A stretch of DNA of 64,000 nt from the NCBI GenBank assembly GCA_034509755.1, contig JAVYJV010000046.1:1-64000 (forward strand), read 5' to 3'. Shown piece by piece: positions 49,816 through 61,256 of this stretch (position 1 is the stretch's first letter; each line of letters starts with the position of its first letter). A model generated the notes under the pieces. It had not been told where the DNA came from. It worked only from the letters and a program-made list of their open reading frames with translations, and did not search any database. The stretch is from Anisodus tanguticus. Its lineage: Eukaryota > Streptophyta > Magnoliopsida > Solanales > Solanaceae. The position numbers and the translations under genes are program-made.

Positions 49816-51373
49816 TTTTTTATTCAATTAACAAAGAAATTCAAAAAAAATTTTATAAGTTTAGATGAAGTTTTTCTATTTTTGAATGTTGACTAAAAAA
49901 GCAATTTTACAAACAAAAAAAATTATTTATGCTTAAGTAGTTTGAAAAGTAAAATAATTAAATTGATTTACTTGAAATATTATTTTAAGGGAGTTATTAA
50001 AAAACAAATAAAAATATTAATTTCCAATTTAGCTGAATTTTTTTGTGATGCAATTCATTTGTGATGTTTAGTTTTTAGATAATTAATTTTTTATCAAAAT
50101 AATGTTTATACTCATAAAAAACTTTTCATTTTATTTAATTATCAATTAATAAATTAAAAAAGATTTCCATGAGTTTTAGCTTATTTATACCAAAAAATAA
50201 ATAAATTTTTCTTGAATCAATTAATAATGAAACGATATCATAATTTTCAATGTTAATTAAAAATATCCCAAAAAAAACAACACAATTTAGTGACCTTATA
50301 GCTTAATTTCACTTCAAAAATCTTTAAATATGATTTTTATTAATAGAAATTTTCACCATTAAAACTAAATAAAAATTAAAATTTTCTCAAGATAATTTTT
50401 AATTTAGAAAAAATCAGTTGTTTAGTAGATGATAAAATTCATAATTTTCTTCAAATTTTTCTTGAACAGCCAAATTTAGAAAAACAAATACAAAAAAGAT
50501 CGTAAAAAATTGGTTTTTTTCAAATCAATGTCAACTTTCTTTTAAACAAAAGTTCTCATTTTACAATATCTGTATTTTTGGATTCTATTAATTAAACTAA
50601 ATATTAACCAATCAAATAGTATAACAATTTATCGATATACTTATCGTAGTATAAAGAAGTTCTGAAACAAGAGAAAAATTTAAAGAAAAAATCATATGAT
50701 ACATTAAAAAAAATTTTAATTAAAAACTTAAAGAAGTTTCAATAAAAGTAACCAAAGTTAATTTTCTAAAAAATAAAAATTGTTTTAATAGTCTAAAAAA
50801 AGTTATTTTTAAAGCTCAAAAAATTTTTATAACTCACCAACTCTGATAATAATTTAAACTACACTGGGTAAAAACACACTTTTACATTTATATTATTCAG
50901 GAAAATTTGGCTAAAATCTTTTAGCTATAAAAATCTCTAGCTTATAAAAATGAATGATAATTAAAAGATGATTAATTTAGTATGAGTATTATGACTTAAT
51001 TATTAACAAAAAAAAATCTTCAATTTCAGAACCAGTACATTTAATTTTGAATTTATACACAAAGACGAATTAACTTTTTTTGTAAAAAATAGTAAATGTA
51101 TGACAAAAAAAAATTATTAATATTTGAGTAAAGCTTTATGCCTTATTGTTTTAGGCTAAACTTAAAAAAGAGTTTTTTTTGAAAATAAGTTTTAATTTTA
51201 AATTCTATTTTTAATGATTAATTTGATAAATAATTTAGTTGAAAGATTAACATAATATTTTTGTAACATGAACCTAAGTGTATTTTTGAATAAAGATTTT
51301 TTGTCTTTTAAGACATAAACTACTTTACTTAATTGTTTTTATTGATATTTTTATGGGTATTAGCTAGGACATT
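49816..51373. other. Spacer between array copies 1 and 2
   Basis: The part next to copy 1 (about 49980-50160) is recognisably related to the regions upstream of copies 2 and 3, with tttttgtgatgcaa and tatcaaaataat words. It therefore holds a duplicated 5' flank and probably the promoter of copy 1. The remainder has no gene. Confidence 0.5.
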
Positions 51374-52410
51374 TTATTCGTAACTTAAATACTCATATTT
51401 TTTTTTCTCAAAAAATTTCTTTAAAGAAGCTAAAATTTTTTCCATCTCTTCATTAGTTAATTTTATATTTTCTGTAATATCAAAAAAACTTTTTCCATTT
51501 TTTTGAGGTTTACCAATTATTATTTCTTTGTTTAAACCTTCTTCAACCAAAAAAATTAATTGTTCAACACTCACAAATTTTTTTAATTCTTTTGATGATG
51601 TTACTGCAAGAAAATTAGATATATCTAAAGGTAATATTGATAATCCAATTTTGAATGCTGGTTTTATTAACCAATGTACATTATGACAAATTATTCTATT
51701 CAAACAATATGGAGCTAAATAATAAAGAATATTTATCATTGAGCGTAAAGCATGAAAATCTACGTTAGTAACTGAAGCTCCAGAAAAATCGATAAACAAA
51801 GTAAAAAAACCTTAAAAAAATTTATTTTAGAACTTAATTAGGTTTAAAACTAAAAATTACCATTTGTATAAAGAGCAATTCTCACAAGTTGAAAAAATAA
51901 ACAAGCTTGTAATGGTTCAATTGCATCTATCAATTTTTTTATCGGATAATATTTTCCAGCAAAACAATAAAATATTGGGTTACCATAATTATCAAACCCA
52001 GTAGAAATATTGATACCAAGTTTAAACCATTCTTTTGGAAATTCATCTCCCTTCATGAAGGATGATGCATTTGATAATATCTCAATAGCATTCAATACAA
52101 TATCCAAAATATTTTTAGCGGTTTTTACTAGATATTTTCTTAAATATAAATCTGAAGTTAACTCATCAATGAATCTTTGTTTGAAATTTCTGTTATTTTT
52201 TTCGTTTTCTATTCTTTCTAATACTTTTTTCTTCAAATCATCAATTTCATCTTGAGTAACATTTTTTATTTTAAGCTCTAGGTTTTTTTGAAATTCTGTA
52301 TCTGGTTCTTTCAAAGTATTATTCTTTTTAAATTCCTTGTACCTCTCAATATATTTGAGTTCGTTAGGTGATAAAAAAGTTGGTAAATTTTCTTCCTCGT
52401 TGATTAACAT
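51374..52410 (-). CDS. CRAL-TRIO (Sec14-like) lipid-binding protein, array copy 2, 2 exons
   Basis: Paralogue of its neighbours with the same build. Exons are 52410-51861 and 51810-51374 with a 50 bp intron; 328 residues; both exons match copy 1 in length exactly. The core has GFDNYGNPIFYCF, IDFSGASVTNVDFHALRS, HNVHWLIKPAFKIGLSILP and VTSSKELKKF. Residues about 42-91 are identical to copy 1, whereas the first 40 residues and the DFSGAS region differ more (Asn-Glu for Lys-Glu, ERYKEF for KLYKEF, SMINILYYLAPY). The C-terminus ends KKKYEYLSYE as in copy 1. No frame break or missing core motif, so I take it as functional. Confidence 0.9.
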
Positions 52411-53463
52411 TTTTTTATTCAGTTAAAGAAACTTGAAAAATCTTCAATTATTTGATTATAATCAATTATAATATTTTTAGTTCTTCAAAAAGTTAAAATT
52501 TGAGTAAACTTTTAAAAAATAAAATAGTTATCTATTTTTAAACTTTTATATGCTAACTAATGGTAAAACATAGTTTTTAGAAGATTTTGTTTTGAGGGTG
52601 TTTAAAAAAAAAATTGATTTTCAATAGAATTAAATTTTTTGTGATGCAACTTAGTATTGATGTATAATTTTGAGATTATTGTTCTTTATCAAAATAATTT
52701 TTATCTTAATAAAAAAAAGCTTTTTTTTAATTTTTTTATCAACCATTAAATTAAAAAATTTTTCAAATGACTTTAAGCTTGTTAAAATCAAAAAATAAAG
52801 CAATTAAATTATGATAACACAAAATACTCAATGCTAAATAAAATTTACTCCAGAAAAACACATAATCTTAAAACTTATATTGATTTCAATACAAAAATAG
52901 TTTAATTGATCTATTTTTTGAAATAAAAAAATAATGAAAACAAAAATCTAACAGGTTGTTTGGTAGTTAACTAAATAAATTATTGTTTTTAAATGGATCA
53001 TATTAAAATAAAATCTTAATTTGGCTAAACTTTCTTAATTAGTGATTTGTTTCATATTTTCTGTTTATTTAAATTTTATCTGTCAAATTAATAAACATCA
53101 ACAATGAAAACTTTTTTTAATTAACTGTATTCTTCATGAACAGAAATTTAAAATCATTTTTTTCAGCTTCGATATAAAATTCATTTCAATATTTTGAAGG
53201 AAAATTGAGTTTTTTTTACATTGAAAAACCAAAATCTATTTAATATTATTACTTAAATAATTTTTTTATATGACTTTTTTGTTCATTTCATTTGAGTTAT
53301 TTATTTTAAATAAATATGAAAAAATAGATAATTTATTTACAAAATATATAGTTTTTAATGATATTGAAATTAGATCTGAGTTCGTAAAAAAATCAAGACA
53401 TTAAAATGAAATTCTTAGTAAAATCAATTTTTGGCTCATCTTTTTAACTTTTTTTTCAAAAAT
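52411..53463. other. Spacer between array copies 2 and 3
   Basis: About 1 kb. The half next to copy 2 (52590-52760) repeats elements of the flank upstream of copy 1 (ttttttgtgatgcaa, then tatcaaaataat). No other gene or repeat was recognised. Confidence 0.5.
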
Positions 53464-54502
53464 TTATTCGTAATCCAAATATTCATATTTTTTTTTCTCA
53501 AAATTTTTTTTTAGAGTAGCAATAATTTTTTCAGCTTCATCTCTAGTTATATTCATATTTTTTGCTAAATCTACAAAACTAAATCCATTTTTTGAAGGTC
53601 TGCCGATTATTATTTCTTTATTTAAACCTTCTTCAATTAAGCTAGATAACTGCTCGTTACTTATGAAATTTTTTAAATCTTTTTTCGATGTTATTGCAAG
53701 AAGATTAGTTATATCAAAAGGTAAAATTGATAATCCAATTTTGAATGCTGGTTTTAATAGCCAATGAACGTTGTGACAAATTATTCTATTTAAACAATAT
53801 GGTGCATGATAGTGAATTATATTAATTAAAGAACGTAATGCATGAAAGTCTACATTACTAACTGAAGCTCCAGAAAAATCTAAAAACATTGTGAAAAAGC
53901 CTAAAAAAAAATTTTTTTAATAAATTTTAATTTTTAATTTAAACTAAAAAATTACCATTTGTAAATAAAGCTATTCTGACTAACTGAAAAATGAAAAAGT
54001 TTTGATAAGGTTCAATTGCTTCAATTAACTTTTTTATTGGGAAATGTTTTTTAGCAAAAGAATATGTAACTAAATTACCATAATTATCAAAACCAGTAGA
54101 AAAATTTAGTCCAAGTTCAAGAATTTCTTTTGGTAATTCATCTTCATTTATATAAGATACTTTCGATAACATTTCAATAGCATTCAAAATAACATCTACA
54201 ATATTTTTAAATTTTTTTATAATATAGCTTCTTAAATATAAATCTGAAGTTATTTCATCAATAAACCTTTGATCAAAGTTTCTTTCATTTTTTTCTTCTT
54301 CAATTTTTTTTAAGACTTTTTCTCTTAGATTATTTATTTCATTTTGAGTTACATCTCTAATTTTAAATTCTAAGTTTTTATGAAATTCTGTATCTGGTTC
54401 TTTCAAAGTATTATTCTTTTTGAACTCCTTGTACAACTTGATATATTTGAGTTCTTTAGGTGATAAAAAAGTTGGTAAATTTTCTTCCTCGTTGATTAAC
54501 AT
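53464..54502 (-). CDS. CRAL-TRIO (Sec14-like) lipid-binding protein, array copy 3, 2 exons
   Basis: Third copy. Exons are 54502-53956 and 53900-53464 with a 55 bp intron at the same codon; 327 residues, one codon shorter in exon 1. Its first 45 residues equal copy 1 (MLINEEENLPTFLSPKELKY...), but residues 46-90 are the most divergent of the three (IRDVTQNEINNLREKVLKKI). The pocket segment differs as well: VTYSFAKKHFPIKKLIEAIEP against VLYCFAGKYYP in copy 1, so the ligand may differ. DFSGASVSNVDFHALRS and HNVHWLLKPAFKIGLSILP again equal copy 1. The end is KKKYEYLDYE. An ATG at 54502 is in the shared AAAAAAATG context. Intact as read. Confidence 0.9.
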
Positions 54503-55766
54503 TTTTTTATTCAATAAAATCACAAAAAAAATTATAAAAAATAATCGTTTGTCAAAAAAATTTTCTTTAAAACTCTTTTTAAATTTGATGAAAAAACTTA
54601 TATTTTTTTGAATATTTATATTAAAAGTAAATACTGAAAACTAAAACAAATTATTTTTTATTTAAGGTTAGCTAAACTTTAATCTTTGTAAATAGTGCTT
54701 GGAATTACTAAAAATTTGAGTTTTTTAAGGGAGTTTCGATAAACAAAAAATGATATTTTTTTATTGACTTAATTAAGTATTTTTGTTACGCAATAGAGCT
54801 TAATTTTTATATAATTAAATTAACATTAAATAATTTTGAGTAACTATTAATCACAAAATTATTTTTAATTTTTTTATCGATCAATAAACCAAATATACTC
54901 TCTGATTAATTTAAGTTCAATCAAAGCCTAATGCAAACTAGTATTTTACTTAGCAAATTAATTTTGCAAAAGATATCACAAAAATTCAAAAATAACTAAA
55001 AATACACTAAAAAACAAAAAATCTTATGATTTTGATTAAACTGGCATTTCATAAACAACTTTTGCCTAAATTTATTATTCAAAATGTTTTATCTATTTTG
55101 TTTTTCATCAAAAATAATTAAATCTTTAATAGATTTTTTTTGTTAATTGATAAATCACTAATTGAAACAAAAACATCCTTAAACTAATATTTAGATTCCC
55201 TTTTTACTAAATTAACTAGCTTTTTCGTGAAATAATTTGTATATCAAATATTATTTTTTTGAGTTAGCTTAGCTGTTTTTGAAAATAAAACCAAAAATCA
55301 TTTGCCATAATTATTTCCTTGACGTGAATAAGTTTTCAATTTCACACTCAAAAATTAATTAAACTATTTTTTCAAACAGAACTAGTCACTTAATAGAAAC
55401 ACTTTTTTTTTAAATGCCTGATGATTTTAATAACTCAAAAACCAAATAAATTTAGAAAAGAAAATAATAAATTTGATTTTAAAAATTAATTTAAATTTTT
55501 ATTCAAAATTAAAAACTAAATTAAATTTCCAAATAACTTTTGTGTCATATAAAAACAAAATCTTTTTTTCAAAAGTTAACAATTAAATTTTTTAGAAAAT
55601 TAATTTAACAACCAATTATTTATTTTTACGTTCCTAAAAAATGAGATTTATAAAAAAGAGAGTATTTAGTAAAAAAAAAAAATAAATTTATGATTGCAAG
55701 TTAAATTGTTATATTCCATTAATTTGTTTTGAATATTCCTTTAAAAAAATTTTTAGAAAGCCTGGT
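54503..55766. other. Intergenic DNA between array copy 3 and the SWEET gene
   Basis: The first 350 bp upstream of copy 3 show weak similarity to the flanks of copies 1 and 2 (aagggagtt, then a diverged ttttgttacgcaa). The rest is AT-rich and holds the 3' end of the SWEET transcript. No other gene was seen. Confidence 0.5.
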
Positions 55767-56774
55767 TCAGTAAATTATTAAATTCAAATGAAAAGTACAA
55801 CTTACAATTTCTGAGCTGGAAGATTTATAATATATAAAATATAAAATAATTTGTGAACTTAAAATTGCAATTGCTAATAAATTAGGTATCTAAGTTTAAA
55901 AAAGAAATTTTTAATGAAAAATTCAAAAAAAAAAAAAACTTACTTTTATAAAAGGGTCATCAATTAGAAAACCCAAGTATAACCATAAACATGAGGTAAA
56001 AAAGGACACCAAAATAAGTAACAGAGGTAAAGACTCTGAACTTTTGTTTTTTAAAACAACTCTAATTTGTGATAATGGAGATGCAAAAAATATAATGTTT
56101 ATTGTTGATGCTACTAATCCAATAAATTGTTTTGGATTTTCTAAATAATCAGGTATGTTCCATAAAAAAAATAATGAAATAAAAAGGACTAAATATTGTT
56201 TTGTTATTGAATAACGATGATTGCACATTAAATAAAAAAATAAATTGTAAGTAAAAAATAAGCTTACTCCAATAAAATTTGTATTTATAATTGCGGTGTT
56301 TTCAGTTTCCAAGCCATATCTTAGCCAAAGTGAGCAACTTTATTCATAAAAAAAATTATAAATAAAAAAAGACTAATTCTTTAAAAAATTATAGATCAAT
56401 TAAAAAAATTGCAGTTAAAAAGCTGAAATTAGATAGCTTAAAATCAATTGAAAAAGCATTAATTTAAAAATTAAGGTTTATGAGACAAAAATTAAAAGAA
56501 GCAAAGATTTTTAAGAAAATTTTTGATAGAAGAGTTTAAAAATATTTTGAGCAAAAATAGAACTTATTTATCTTTACTTGAATAAGCCTAGCATGAATGG
56601 CATTGGAGATATATCTTTTGTAGTTTTTTTTTTCCATATTTTGACACAAATTTCACTAAAAAAAAAATTTTCCTTAACTTTTAAAAGAAAAAAATTATTT
56701 TTAACTTACGATCCAGTAATAAAACAAATAACAGTTGCAAACGTGGTCACATTACTTAAAATTGATATATTCAT
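55767..56774 (-). CDS. SLC50A1: SWEET sugar transporter (MtN3/saliva family), 4 exons
   Basis: SWEETs are uniporters that let glucose or other sugars cross membranes in both directions. Exons are 56774-56710, 56655-56578, 56337-55944 and 55889-55767, with introns of 54, 240 and 54 bp; all junctions keep frame; 219 residues, close to the usual 220. Exon 1 starts TM1 (MNISILSNVTTFATVICFIT). Exon 2 has the loop GSEICVKIWKKKTTKDISPM and PFMLGLF. Exon 3 completes it with NCSLWLRYGL and the second MtN3 repeat (GLVASTINIIFFASPLSQIR, KNKSSESLPLLL, SCLWLYLGFLIDDPFI). Exon 4 gives the last helix (IPNLLAIAILSSQIILY). A strong GTAAGT donor at 55805 lies inside exon 4, so the last residues could instead come from a further exon not found here. 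Confidence 0.88.
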
Positions 56775-57099
56775 TTTTAAAATTTTATTGATAATATTTT
56801 TTAATTGATAAACATTGAATAATACTAATAAATACTTATGTTGGAAATAAACTGAATATTTTTTTTCATTACGTTTTTAAAATTAGATTTTTTTATTAAT
56901 TTAAATGAAGTTTTTCATAATTTAGCTTGAATTATATTTCTTTTAAAACATAATAAAACTAAGGTACTTTAAGAAGAGTTTAATCTTTTATATTTTATCA
57001 TTTTTGAATAAATAATATTTGTTTTCAAAAATGAAACAAATAATGAAAACAAACGTACGTTTAAAAAATTTACGTTTCAAGTTTTGAATTTTTTTTTCC

Positions 57100-57108
57100 A
57101 GATGGCGC
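57100..57108 (+). promoter_or_regulatory. CTCF/YY1-like word AGATGGCGC
   Basis: A second exact copy of the 9-base word found at 9737, here in the context CCAGATGGCGCAT. It lies 326 bp upstream of the SWEET start on the opposite strand to the gene. The extra CC before it improves the fit to the CTCF consensus. Binding is inferred. Confidence 0.3.
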
Positions 57109-57429
57109 ATTTTCTTAACCAAGATATCAACTTAATAAAACTTGAAATATTTTATTCATTTGATTTATGCTAAAACTTTTTTCTGTTTAAATAAAATTAA
57201 AAATTAATTAAACTTAGAAATTCTCATAATGAATTTAAATTTAATCTATTTCGAACACACAATAAAGTTAAATTGTTTTCAAAAAAATAACAATCTAATT
57301 TTTCTATTCTTTCTTCAATTTTTTTTTTGGACACTTTGAATTTTCAAACTTATCATAATTATTTATGTTCTAAAAAAATAATTTATTTATATGTGTTTTT
57401 TGTATCAAGTTAAACTTAAGACAAGCTAT

Positions 57430-57960
57430 ATAATGTATTATTGATTTGTTGATTGCCAGCTGAACAGGTGATACACTTTTCTTGCTTAGTTCATCCCAAA
57501 TTTTCAATAAGAGTTTTTTGTCTGCTGCAGAGTTTTTTCTAATGCCCTGTTTTTTTTATCAAGCCTCTGGACTTCTTAATTTACCTTAGTAGTTTCTTAT
57601 CTTAATTTATTGTAGGTTTTAATGAGTAATTCACTTTGCTTTTTTCTCTTTCATAAAAGAGTTTAATGCTATAGCTGTTGAGATAATATTTTCGTAAAAA
57701 ATCTTAAGACCTAATTTAAATTATACCCTTTTTAGTTTCTTATAAAAATTCATGGTGTCAACTTCATTTTTTTATTGCATTTTTCAACTTTTTTAGCTCT
57801 CAGTATATTTAAATCAAGTAGATGTTCTCATTTTCAAAAGTATTAAGCGACTAAAGATTATTTGTCTATTTTATTAAGCCAGATAATTAAAATTAGGATT
57901 TTCGCATGCCTGTTTATAAAGAGAAAATTCTAGATCATATTTTGCAAAAATTTATAAAGA
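57430..57960 (-). pseudogene. Coding-like relic with many stops
   Basis: One minus-strand frame reads protein-like blocks interrupted by stops: EFSLYKQACENPNFNYLA (near 57935), ISTAIALNSFMKEKKAK, KLRSPEA, then the clearest, ADKKLLLKIWDELSKKSVSP and VQLAINKSIIHY (about 57430-57530). Base composition is distinctly less AT-rich than the surroundings. All blocks share one frame, which is unlikely by chance. No family was recognised; a dead gene or transposon ORF is possible. Confidence 0.35.
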
Positions 57961-57970
57961 AGATTTGAAA

Positions 57971-58437
57971 ATGAATAATATTGAAATAGAAGAAATTAAA
58001 AGTATTTTTAATTCTAAAATTAGATTATTTAATAAATAAAAACAAAAAAGAAGATTTATTTAAAAATCTTTCATTAAAAAAACATCAATGCAAAATTTGT
58101 AACTATTTATCAGAACTTTATTTAAACTTATTTTAAAACTTTTAATGATTGAAGTAAGTTTTAATACAGATAAAATTAAAATATCTTAAAATATAGGTTT
58201 ATAGAGAAAATTCTAATTAATTCATACAGATACTTCAAGAATGTAAAACACACTTTAATAACAAAAAATATAGATCAATTTTTAAATTTTACTATATTCA
58301 CAAATGATAAAATTAATATTTATTTTACAACATTACTAACTAATGTTTAACTTATTGAGTCTAAAAATAAAATTTTTGGGTTTTTAAATTGTGATTACGA
58401 TTCAAATTTTAAAACAATGTTTCAAAAATGGTAAATA
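57971..58437 (+). pseudogene. Coding-like relic, frame-shifted, plus strand
   Basis: Successive plus-strand blocks in different frames look like one broken protein: MNNIEIEEIKSIFNSKIRLF (57971-58036), KNKKEDLFKNLSLKKHQCKI and CNYLSELYLNLF (to about 58131), then from 58180 NILKYRFIEKILINSYRYF... up to LLTNV. After a single in-frame TAA comes LIESKNKIFGFLNCDYDSNF, ending at 58435. A GTAAGT at 58154 and a TATAG at 58191-58195 suggest a former 40-odd bp intron, as in living genes here. I do not recognise the family. Confidence 0.35.
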
Positions 58438-61256
58438 ATTTAAAAAGATAAATGATATAATAATGCTGAGTAGCAATCAATTTACAATGTATTTTAAAGA
58501 CTTTTTTTTTTTATTTATAAACAAGTCTTAGAGTAAACAAACTTAAAATATAAGTTCAAAACTTCCTTAAATTAAATTGTCGAAAACAAAAAAAAAACTT
58601 TTGTAAATTCAAAAAATAAAAATGAGGTTTTCTTAATTTAAAAAATGAAATATTTCAATAGAAAAGAATAAAAAAACTTAATTTCACAAGTCATATTTTT
58701 GAAACTATAATTTGAAAATAAAAGAAACTTTTGTCAAATAAAATGAAAACTTATTAAGAGTAAGTATAAGAAATTTTTAAAAAATTTTTTCTAGTTAACT
58801 AAAAGTTTTTTTTTTTTTTTAGTTATAGAAGATAAATTTTTTATTTAATTTAATCATTAATTTTTTATAAATTTTAAGCACATTTTATTAAAAAACTATT
58901 TGGATAATTTAAATCCATTCATGTTTTGATATTTTTTTTAAAGATGGCAGTATTAATTCAAAACTCTTACTACTATAAAAATGTAACAAAAAATTGATCT
59001 ACTAATGGATATATTTTAAATCGAAATTCATAAATTAATAACAAAAAAATGGAAGGAAAACATTTTGAATCTTAAAACTTAAAAAAAAAAACTTAAAAAT
59101 ATTTTTTAGCAATTAGCCGTAAAATAATAATTTACTTTGTTAAAACAAATTTCAAAAAGAGAAAATAGTTTGTTCAGTATTATTTAGTTTTTAATTAATA
59201 AAAAGAATTAGTATCTATAATTATTTTATCTTTTTAAAAAATTAATCAATTATTCTTTGATTCATTTTGTAAAACAATTCAAAAAAAAGCATTAAAGTTT
59301 AAATGAAGCTTTTTTATATAAAAAAACTAACTAAACAATTGCTTTTTTAGAATTTGAGAAAATATTTTTAAAAAGTTTTCTTTCAAAGAAGAAAATACTT
59401 TATTTCTCACTCTTTAATTCTACCAAAAAAAAAACAATGAAGTTAATGTTTAAATTAAACAAGTCATTTAAATTTTTAAGCATTGATAATCTAAATTTTT
59501 TAAAAACAACAAATAGTTTAAAGTTTTAATTTTAATTTAATAAAGAAAAAATCGATATATTTTTTAGACAGTTGGACTAAAAATAAAAAAAAAAATTTTC
59601 TTTTAATCAAACGATAAATTATTTCTTTAATTAAATCTAAAAAGAAAATTTTTAAATAAATTTGACATAAAAGAATCAATTGCAAAAAAAAATTTTAAAA
59701 TGATATATTTGAATGATAAAAAAAGTTAGAAAAAAAGATTTTTTCATCTCAAAAAATTATGAATACAAAATATTTTAAGCTTAAAACTATTTCGAAGATT
59801 GTCTGTCGGAAATAAAAAGCATATTAAAATAGAAAGAAAAAAACTATAATCAATTAATTAGATTTAAATTATAACATTGTAAGCGCTTCTAAAAAATTTT
59901 TTAAACAAATTTTTTAATAAAAAAAAATGAGTTTTATCTAATCTATAATATTTTTCCAAAATTTATAAAGCTGGAAACATTTTTAAGTTAGCTTTTATTA
60001 GCTTAGAATTTATTAAATTAAAGATAAGATTTATTTAAATATTTTTTATTTAAAACCTACCTGTTAAAATATTTAATTTCTTCTTTAAACAAACAAGACT
60101 TGATATGTTATTTTTATAAGTTAAATGATTTTTGTAACTAAAATTTTGCTAAAAATAAGATGTAAAAAAACTGTAAATCAATTTAAATTCCATTAGCTAC
60201 TTTTTCTAAATGGTCATCAGTGAAAATAATTGAATCAATTTATAAAGTGTTTACAAAGTTTGTAACTAAAGAAAAGTTTAAAGAAATATTATTCAACTAT
60301 CAAATTCTAATATGAAATAACTATTAATGAAAAATTATTTAATTTTCAATGTAAAAAAGATAAAAAAAAAAAAATTTTTATCATAAAAATAAAATTTCAG
60401 TCTCTACACAACTTTAAATATTTTCAACTTAAATAGTTTAGAACTCTTTTTTTTATAAAACAAAATCAAATTAATTTTTTTTCCTTTTTTGTTAAAATAG
60501 ATAAACATGAAACTAATAAATTGATTTCCACATAACATTAAAGAAAAATTTAAAAAAAGTTTAAAAATTATTTTATCTTTTCACGATGCTTCTTCAAGTT
60601 TTTTCATATGGCAATTCTTTTTTTTTTTTTCACTATTTTAAAAATAACTTGTGAACTTGCTTTTTAGTTACTTTAAAACGTCAAATTTAAAAAAATTAAA
60701 ACTGTTTGTTTAAAAATAAAACGCTACAATTTTTACATCTTTGTTTAGTCTGCAAATAAAATTTCTTTTTTTTGAACTTTAAAATTTTTATATTATTAAA
60801 TTATCAATTTTTTTTTATTTTAACTTGAAATTGAAAGAAAAATTAAAACAGATTTGTGAATAAAAAAAGACCAAAAAGTAAAAATCAAGCCATTTTTTTT
60901 GTTTATTTTTTTTTTATTAAAATAATCTTAACTTCCGGTGTTCATCTCAAACTCACATTTTATTTTAATTTAGTTACATGGCTTCAAATATTCTTTTAAA
61001 GATTTTTTTGTAAAATTTAAATTTTCTTTATAAATAAAAATTTCTTTTATACAATTTATAATTTATTTAAAACATCCAATTTTAAAAATCCCTGTAGTAA
61101 AAAAAAAAAGTTGAGGTAAAATCCGGAAGTGACATAAAAATTTAAATATTTACAAATTCAACTTTGATTAATCAAAGTTAAACATTTATAACAATAATAA
61201 TTTAGGATTTTAAACAAAAAACTTAACAAAAAGCAACTTGTTTTATCTAAATAAAA

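Larger units (their letters stand above)
56775..61256. other. 4.5 kb intergenic region with decayed coding sequence
   Basis: Holds the SWEET upstream region with an AGATGGCGC word (57100-57108), coding-like relics at 57430-58440 (separate entries) and an AGATGGCAG word (58942-58950). From 58450 to 61256 I see only AT-rich DNA, apart from slightly less AT-rich patches near 60580-60660 and 60930-61130. Confidence 0.5.

Noticed and set aside
52010..52255. Plus-strand frame opposite CRAL-TRIO copy 2
   Set aside because: Antisense of a conserved exon and not kept open in the other two copies.
54420..54611. Plus-strand frame at the 5' end of CRAL-TRIO copy 3
   Set aside because: Overlaps the conserved start of copy 3 in antisense; Phe/Lys-rich without motif.
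56578..56808. Plus-strand 76-codon frame
   Set aside because: Antisense to SWEET exons 1 and 2, which are supported by family motifs and matching splice phases.
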